NCBI GenBank assembly: GCA_030386875.1
Contig: CM059568.1
Span: 26,902,120 to 26,966,119 of the forward strand
Reading direction: 5' to 3'
Length of the DNA: 64,000 bases
Source of the DNA: Morinoia aosen
Taxonomy: Eukaryota; Arthropoda; Malacostraca; Amphipoda; Talitridae
The notes under the pieces are model-generated. The model worked only from the letters and a program-made list of their open reading frames with translations. It was not told where the DNA came from and made no database searches. Below, one piece after another: positions 57,201-64,000 of this stretch (positions are counted from its first letter, which is position 1; the number at the start of each line of letters is the position of its first letter). The translations under genes and the position numbers were made by a program.

Positions 57201-60200
57201 TCCATCGAAGTGCACGCCAAGCGCAGCATGATAGTCTATACTAGTTCGCTCTATGCAGTGACGTTACTTTGCGTACAAAATATAAGATGAGGCTGTGGTT
57301 AAGGGATGCGCATCTCTATTCAGATTTTTCCATTGAGCTAAATGTTCACTAATTATTTACCCGAATGTAAGTTATGTTGTATAGTGATGATTGTTATAAA
57401 AAATATTTATTTGCCATACTTTTCATCAGTTTCATTTCAGAATTAGATGGCTTACGGTTGACTATTTATTACAGAAATATGTTATTATTGTTAGAGGATT
57501 TTAAAACATTGTACAAACCCTGTGTACGTGTTTGTACTTGATGATCCCTACTTTATTCCTCTCTTTGGAACACCGTTGTTGGGGTTAAGGAGGCTCAAAG
57601 TACCATATGTTCTCTTCTTTGATAATGAAAATAGTGCAAGGTATGGGGAACAACATTCATGTAATCAAAGCTAAAAGATACCATCAACAACTTATAAAAA
57701 ACCTTTGGAATTGTTTAAAAATTATATCTTTAGTGGTGAATTACTTTTAGATAGCACAGCATTTTGTTTAATTCTAGTTTTTATCAATGGATGATAAGAT
57801 ATTCAAGATCTGTGCATGCAGCAGGTCACCTTTGCAAATTTTTACCTCTCAAGGTATCTCTATAACTTGTTTCTGGTGCCTCAACCTTTGACTTGCGTTT
57901 TTATTCATGCTGTAATTTTCATTGTAAATATTAAATAAAATAGATCCACACACTTACTTTTTAAGAACACCTGTTCTGGGTTCTCTGTTATCCTTATATT
58001 AATCAGTTTTATGAAAATGCGTTCTTTAACTAATATGGTTGAACTCTATGGGCCTACAAAATTGTATTCAGAATAGGTTTATCATCTTTTTGGTGACTGA
58101 TCTATGGCCTGCATGTTTGGGATAATACATAAAAATATTCAACTGTTTTTTCCTCTGGCTTGAATACAGGATTACATGATTTTACAAAATTAATGGTTTA
58201 GAATGCACCCTTCATGGAAAGGTGTCGATTTTTGGAATCTCAGCACCATGTGGTGATTTATCCCTGTTGGGGAAGGAGAGAACTCCGATACACCCAACCC
58301 AGGTGTCGGAAATGGGTACCGCGTTGACCAGGTAACCGTCATTGTATCCTGATGTTAAAAAACATTTTGAAAAACCAATGTGCATGATGATATGATGGCG
58401 AGTGAAGGAAAGTATTTGGACACCAGTGCATTATAATTTGATAATATTGTAAAATCATGAATCATTTACACCAGTAGTGCAAATGCCCCTTGCCAGTCGT
58501 GGAAAACCAAACCAGGAAGGTTTGGCAGCGCAGGACAGGACCACAGCTGGCCACCGGCACAAACGAAAGGAAGGTCGAGCTTGGGCTGTGAACAAATATT
58601 AACGTCAAACAAGGTCCCAAGGAAATGGATAATTTCAAGCAGAGAGGAATTAAGTTTATAATTAAAGAAAAGCATAATTTTTTGAGTACTGTTAGTGGTC
58701 AGAAATTCAACATTTAGCAATATTTTAACTGTTTATAAATTAATACATTAACGATACTATAGCAGCGTTTACTTTGCAAAATACCTTTCAGATTGAATCA
58801 TAGCTCCTTTCCCTTAAAATCAAAGGATTATTACAATAAGAAGAGTAGTTTGAATACAAGAAAATGTTCAAAATGATCATTCTTGGCATTCTAACATGTG
58901 TAGATAAAGCCCAATCTCTTCTCATTGAAGACCCCAAACTCCAGTCCAACCAACATTGAAATTTTGGAATGGGATAGAGTGGACGGGCATTTTTGATTGA
59001 AAATTCTCAAAAGAAATGGTCGCCCGAACCCAGCGTTGCACTTCACTGCGACCCACCTCAAAAGCGAACTGGTTCTGAAGTCTCTGGTACCGTTGCGGTC
59101 GTCTACAGGAAGTTCACGGGGACGCTATCTGTGCATTGCCAATGTTGATAGTCGAGGCGGCCAATAGCTCATGATCGCTCTAGGACGCAGCAGCAGTCTA
59201 GCCTCCACGGCATGGCAGCACATCACAGAGCAGCACCCCCATCGCGGAGCAGCACACAGTCGCGGCGCCCATCGCTGCCGCCAGCCCAAGTAGCTCTCTC
59301 TTCTCACTCCATCATAGTGACACTAAAGTGGCATGCAATCTCTAGAAAAGAGTTCATGAAATTCGAGAAGTCGTATGGGAAGTTCCACTTCAGGTAAATA
59401 TCACTGGCTGCTGATTCCCACTCTGCTTGAGTTTGTGGAGTCTGTAATAAAGTACAACAGAGGGAATTACAGATGGAAGTTCACCACACCATTTTTTGAT
59501 GGTTTATGCAATGTCGTTTCATGAGATGTGAACAATATTACTGGGAAAAGACAGCGGCTAGCCCCCTACTATCCCTGCATTAATATATCACAAAAAATAC
59601 ATTTAGATCATGCACCTGAAAGTTCACTAATAATGGAACTAGTTTGGTTTCAGTATAATTCTAATTGTAGTAGGTTACGATCAATTACGAGAACAATTAA
59701 AATATATATATGGACTTTGCACACCACTTCCCTTTTTGAGCATGAGTTCATCAATTCAAGTAGCACCTCAAGACCAGACAGTATAGCAAAAACACAGTGC
59801 ACTTATTATATTCAGGTCTGTTATTGCACCAAGTCAATACCGTATTTATGATGAAACGTAATACATTCTGGTGTGCTTGGCTGAGCAATGGACGCTTCAA
59901 AAATGTGCACAGAAAATATGGATACTGCAAATAGTTTATTTATGACACAAATAAAATGTATAAGCTATATTTCAAATTTTAAAAATAAATTGTTGGGTTT
60001 ATTAAACAGAAAAATTGAATAGCTTTGGAAAATCATTTCGAATATTGTAGGATGTCTTTTGACGAAAATTAAAAACATGAGCATTTCTCACCGCTTTTAG
60101 AAAATATCGGTCACAAAATAGTAAAAAAACATTCTTTAGACAGAGTAGAAACATATTTCAAAGTTTTAAGCTCAAATTAAAAAATGTTAACTATATGAAG

Positions 60201-60549
60201 AGCATTGAAAAAGGTAGAATTATTATATCAGCTGATCCCATCTGTGACTGATAGTATTCGAAATGTTCGCATAAGATATTAGCGATTCTTAATATTTTTC
60301 TGTTCACACATGCCCACACATAAATTATGGTCAATAACTCTCAACAAATTAAATTTACCAATTATATGTATCAATTATCTAAAACTTACTTGGGAAGCAG
60401 TCTTGTTTGTTTACATATTGTTTGCGAACAACTTCACACCGACGAACACGTAGTCTGGACGTCTGCACACGATTCGGAAAAGTTCGTGTTTTTGTTCGCG
60501 TTTTGGAGTGTTCGTGATTGACGAAAAGTTTGATAGTGTAGACGGGGCT
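54258..60549. mobile_element. Harbinger-like element, 6.3 kb, TTA duplication
   Basis: Ends AGGCCCGTCCACACTATCAA and, on the other strand at 60549, AGCCCCGTCTACACTATCAA; pairing continues with CGAACAC/GTTCG motifs for about 80 bases. TTA lies outside both ends (54255-54257, 60550-60552). The superfamily is inferred from the three-base TWA-type target and the GCCC ends. No transposase is recognised inside, so the element is non-autonomous or its gene is too split to see. Confidence 0.7.
54500..60400. other. Interior of Harbinger-like element, no gene recognised
   Basis: AT-rich. Two G/C-richer patches stand out: 56160-56440 (with a 20-bp tandem duplication of CAGGTTGGGAAGCCCATTG and a frame of 97 codons) and 58990-59400 (frames of about 60 codons on both strands). 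They may be exons of the element's proteins, but I see no known motif. Confidence 0.35.
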
Positions 60550-60553
60550 TTAC

Positions 60554-61173
60554 GCCAGTGCTTCCACTTTAGGGTAAAATACCCCATTTTAGGGTAATCA
60601 GACACTGTCTAGGGTAGAGTTTAGGGAAACGCAAAATTCTCTGATTTTTAGGGTAATTCGACTTCAATCAGGGTAGCACAGCAAAATTATAGGGTATTGC
60701 CGGTTTTCATTACCAATATCAAGTTTTCTCTCCTAAGTACCTTATAAGGTACTTTGTGGAAGTACCCTACCGGAACGTTAATGAAAATGTTCAATAAGAG
60801 TCAAATTTGGAACAAACGCAAAGCTCAACCGAACTTGCTTTCAATTTATTCTTTATTGCACCCTACGATAAGGCTTAAATTGCTGTGCACATCGCTGCAA
60901 ATCTCCCAGCTGGCAGCTGTGACCTCTCCTTAGTTTAATGTTGCCAGATTTGCTCAAATAATACCTTGGTTTATTAAAATTACAGTAATTAAAGTGGTAG
61001 GCAACTTGATATAATGCTTAGAAATCGATATTCGATAGCCTTACGTCAACTTACTCGTAAATGCATCAAAATTTACACCAATACATCGGTCATCGTCGTT
61101 TAGTGGAATTGAACAACTAAATAACGTGTAAACAACGACACCGCTCGAGCCGAGCCGACTCGAGGGCAGAATT
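60554..61173. other. AGGGTA-rich stretch, possible transposon end
   Basis: Starts CAGTGCTTCCAC, hAT-terminus-like, and has repeated TAGGGTAA motifs to about 60700. No partner end in the window. Confidence 0.35.
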
Positions 61174-61558
61174 CAGGGTTGCCAGATTGGCCATTTCATA
61201 ACCAATTTATCCAAAATTGGTCATTTTATAAACGCCGTGGCAATGAGAAAAATCACTTGGCCATTTTTACCAATTTGGCCATTTTTTGACCTTGTGGCTA
61301 TGAAATATTCCATTTAATCATGTTTTCCAGAATGCAGCGTTGAACGAACCAAGATACTGCAACGTAATACGAATTATCGAAGCTCGAACGAATCTTGTTC
61401 AATCTTCGATTAGGCGCGTTTGTAACGCAGCAGTTGCAGCCCTTCAGGGCAATGCGCAGATAGTTTTGTTTCAGTCGAGAGCAATTAACTGTGCAAGGTG
61501 CATCACATGCAGTAGTGCATTGTAACAGATAAGATTTGGTTACTTGCGTTGCAGTAAA

Positions 61559-63588
61559 ATGGATTTTCCGTCCGATCAAGCTGCTATACCACCAAGGAAG
61601 AAAAGCAAAATTTCATCATTTGTTAAGCCCTACGCAAAAAAATGGAAGAAAGGATGGAGAAGCGAACCACTGTTTCGAGGCTGGTTAGAAAAATCTCGGT
61701 GTTCTACCTCAACTAAAGATACGGTATAGTGTACCATATGCTCATCTACCATTACGCGTGGTAAATCGGAGATTACGCGTCATGCAAACAGTCAACGCCA
61801 TCAAAATCTCTCAATGCAGAGAAGGAAAACTCAATCTTTAACTTCCTTCATCTTGTCAAACGATCCAATTGACAAGTCAGCCAGAAAAATTGAATTGCAG
61901 ATATGTGCATATCTTTCTGAGCATAATTTGCCTATTTCGTTAAGTGACTCATTGCTGCAACTGCTGAAACAAATGTTTCCAGATGATGAAGCATTAAAGA
62001 AAGTAAGCTTAGGGAAACAAAGAGCTTCGAACATTATTAGACAATGTTTCAGTAAACATCTACTAAGTGATCTTGTCGTTGTCCTTAATGAACGTTTTTT
62101 TTCTGTAATAATTGATGAAACAACTGATCGCAGTACCGCTAAACAGCTTGGAGTCATCGTGCAATATTGGAGTGAGGGTGCAATCAAGAGCTCCTTTGTT
62201 GATCTTGTTGAAATACAGGATAGCACAGCCACTGGATTGTTTACTACACTCAAAAAATGCTTCAGTGATAAAAGTATTAAATTCAGCAACATTGTAGGGT
62301 TTTGTTCTGACACGACTAACGTAATGATGGGATCCAAACATTCTGTTGCTTCTTCATTAAAAAAGAATTGCCAAATGTTCATGTTGTAAAATGTTCGTGC
62401 CATTTAATTCATTTATGTGCATCATACGCTTGTCTAAAATTCCCTAAATCTATCGAGGATCTTTGTCGTAATGTGTTTAACCATTTCCATCTAAGCTCGA
62501 AAAGACAGATTTCATTTCAAGAATTTCAAACTTTTGTCGGAATAGAACCACATAAAATTTTGGCGCCTGGCCAGACACGATGGTTGTCACTACAGCAGTG
62601 CGTAAACCGTCTATTGGAGCAGTGGGATGCTCTGAAATTATATTTCACAGAAGTAGCGTTTAGTGATCCCACTAATACTAATGAAACAATCATACAAACC
62701 TTAAATGATTCTTTTTCTCTGACATATTTAGAGTTTCTTTCATACAGTCTTAGCCGCCTTAATAAGTTCAATAAGCACTTTCAGTCAGAACTGCCTGCAC
62801 TATACAGCCTCAAAAAGGATGTGTGTGACTAAATGAGAAGTATCTGTTCAGATTTCATGCGCGTGTCTTATGTGAGGCAGTGTGAAATCACAGCACTACA
62901 ATCATCTGATGCTCTCTTCAGCGCGTCTATGGTGACAGATGAAAGTATATACCTTGGCGTCGCGGCCACTGAAACTCTTAACGATCTGAAAAGCAGTGCA
63001 ACACCAGATGAACTTGCGACATTTTACAGGAACTGTAAAGCGTTTTTAATAGAAACTGTTAGACAGATCCAAGCTAGGTTTACCCTTGAAGATCCTTTGT
63101 ATGATGTGATTCAGTTCTTGAATCCTTCCAACGCCATTCAGCTCCAACCGCCGTCAATAGCAAAAGTTTTTGATATTCTGCTGCAACTATTGACTTTTGC
63201 CAACAAGAATGAGACAGACGCAGAATACAGAAAACATTGTTTAATGCCTGGAATTTCAACTGATATGTCCTGTCAGGAGTATTGGAACATTATGTCGAAG
63301 GCAACGAATGCTGCGGATCTGCCATGCTTTCCTAACCTATCTGTTGTTGTTTCTACTCTTTTGGCACTACCATTTAGCAATGCGTGTGTCGAGCGTTTCT
63401 TCAGTAAATTAAATCTAATCAAAACTGATAAAAGAGCTTCCCTAAAAAACGAGACTCTGTGTGGCCTATTGCACATGATATACCATCTTAAGAATTCAGG
63501 AGAAACATCCGATTCAATGTCGATTGATTCCAATTTGATTGCTTCCGTAGAAAAAGTCAGAAGCAACGCTACTTGTGCTGAACTTTAA
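61559..63588 (+). pseudogene. hAT transposase, three disabling changes
   Basis: Begins MDFPSDQAAIPPRKKSK. A BED-like finger follows (CTICSS to TRHANSQRH). Then the RNase-H fold: FFSVIIDETTDRSTAKQLGV (first Asp), VGFCSDTTNVMMG (second Asp), CSCHLIHLCASYA (CxxH), and at the end LPFSNACVERFFSKLNLIK with KRASLKNETLCGLL (Glu and dimerisation region). A TAG at 61727-61729 falls just before the finger, a frameshift near 62365 lies in an A run (SLKKN), and a TAA at 62830-62832 interrupts the insertion domain. Otherwise full length, about 670 codons, so decay is recent. Confidence 0.88.
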
Positions 63589-64000
63589 AATTTGTCGTCA
63601 CGTAAAGGTAACTTGATACAGTCTTATCTAGCTCTTATTTTCGTCTTTGTAAATTGGCAGTACACTTGTTAAGTAATCGGACTTGTTGTTCGTGTTGTTG
63701 TTGTCACGGAATCGCGTTGTTTGCAATGGATGTTATTGATTTTTATGTGTGAATATGTACTTGTCAAATCACTTTGTAATGAGTGGAGGTTGGTGGGATG
63801 CACAAGTTGGACCCTCGTCTCACATTCTTGTAACTTACTACAGTGTGGTAAATCTGAGCGAGGCTGAAACTTGTCTTTTTAGTGTTAAGTTTCATTCAAG
63901 TTAAATTAAGTGAATTCACATAATGAGAAAGTATATTATACGATATATCCGTTGAGTCTCTAGCAATATGGGGATACATATCTTATGAATATATGATTGG
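63589..64000. other. hAT 3' untranslated sequence, no gene seen
   Basis: AT-rich, no supported frame and no recognisable terminus before the window ends. Confidence 0.5.

Larger units (their letters stand above)
61174..64000 (+). mobile_element. hAT transposon, right end outside the window
   Basis: The candidate left terminus CAGGGTTGCCAGATTGGCCA is followed by inverted and direct TTGGCCATTT motifs and, 385 bases on, by a hAT transposase frame. The right terminus and target duplication cannot be checked. Confidence 0.55.

Overview
This window looks like AT-rich, intron-bearing arthropod genomic DNA, most likely from an insect with a large repeat-laden genome. The evidence is the kind of elements present (P element with a THAP exon, CsRn1-type gypsy, Penelope-like elements, Tc1, hAT, Harbinger, MULE) and long microsatellites. 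There are no bacterial-type operons and no intact host gene. Almost everything that can be recognised is a transposable element or a relic, and many sit inside one another.

Region 1-27 kb is a nest. The oldest layer is a minus-strand Ty3/gypsy relic whose integrase lies upstream of its reverse transcriptase. It is cut in two: protease start and zinc knuckle at 26.4-26.9 kb, the rest at 1.3-3.25 kb. The cut is an approx. 23-kb P-type element (3249-26422) with inverted ends CACAGTACAGAGAAG and a GGGGCAAA target duplication; removing it restores the gypsy reading frame. The P transposase is on the minus strand and can be followed through exons at 26.25-25.96 (THAP domain), 23.94-23.54, 22.55-22.45, 20.38-18.79, 17.6-17.14 and 11.54-11.39 kb. 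It is decayed. Inside the P element lie a hAT deletion derivative (20599-22271, 8-bp duplication), a nearly complete CsRn1-like gypsy (11543-17138) inserted in the last transposase exon, and a 5.2-kb fold-back element (4229-9397). The fold-back element carries a TTAA-flanked piggyBac-like MITE and a head-to-head pair of Penelope ends with a hammerhead ribozyme.

Region 27-36 kb is the best candidate for host sequence. Three plus-strand exon-like segments (28288, 31241, 31540) could belong to a membrane-protein gene. Between and around them are a 1.3-kb array of simple repeats, a Tc1 relic, a Harbinger transposase scrap and a repeat with a tRNA-like module.

Region 36.3-47.4 kb is bounded by inverted repeats of about 220 bp. 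It holds a minus-strand reading frame of 1,199 codons, broken only by two in-frame TGA codons, that joins a six-copy acidic repeat, a MULE-like DDE transposase and a Ulp1-type cysteine protease. Two further inverted pairs of Penelope ends and a Harbinger MITE lie in the non-coding half.

Region 50-64 kb starts with a second, inverted copy of the tRNA-like repeat, then a nearly full-length Penelope-like element (RT plus GIY-YIG) with an inverted copy of its own end. Its endonuclease is cut by a 6.3-kb Harbinger-like element (TTA duplication). The window ends in a hAT element with a broken transposase whose right end lies outside.
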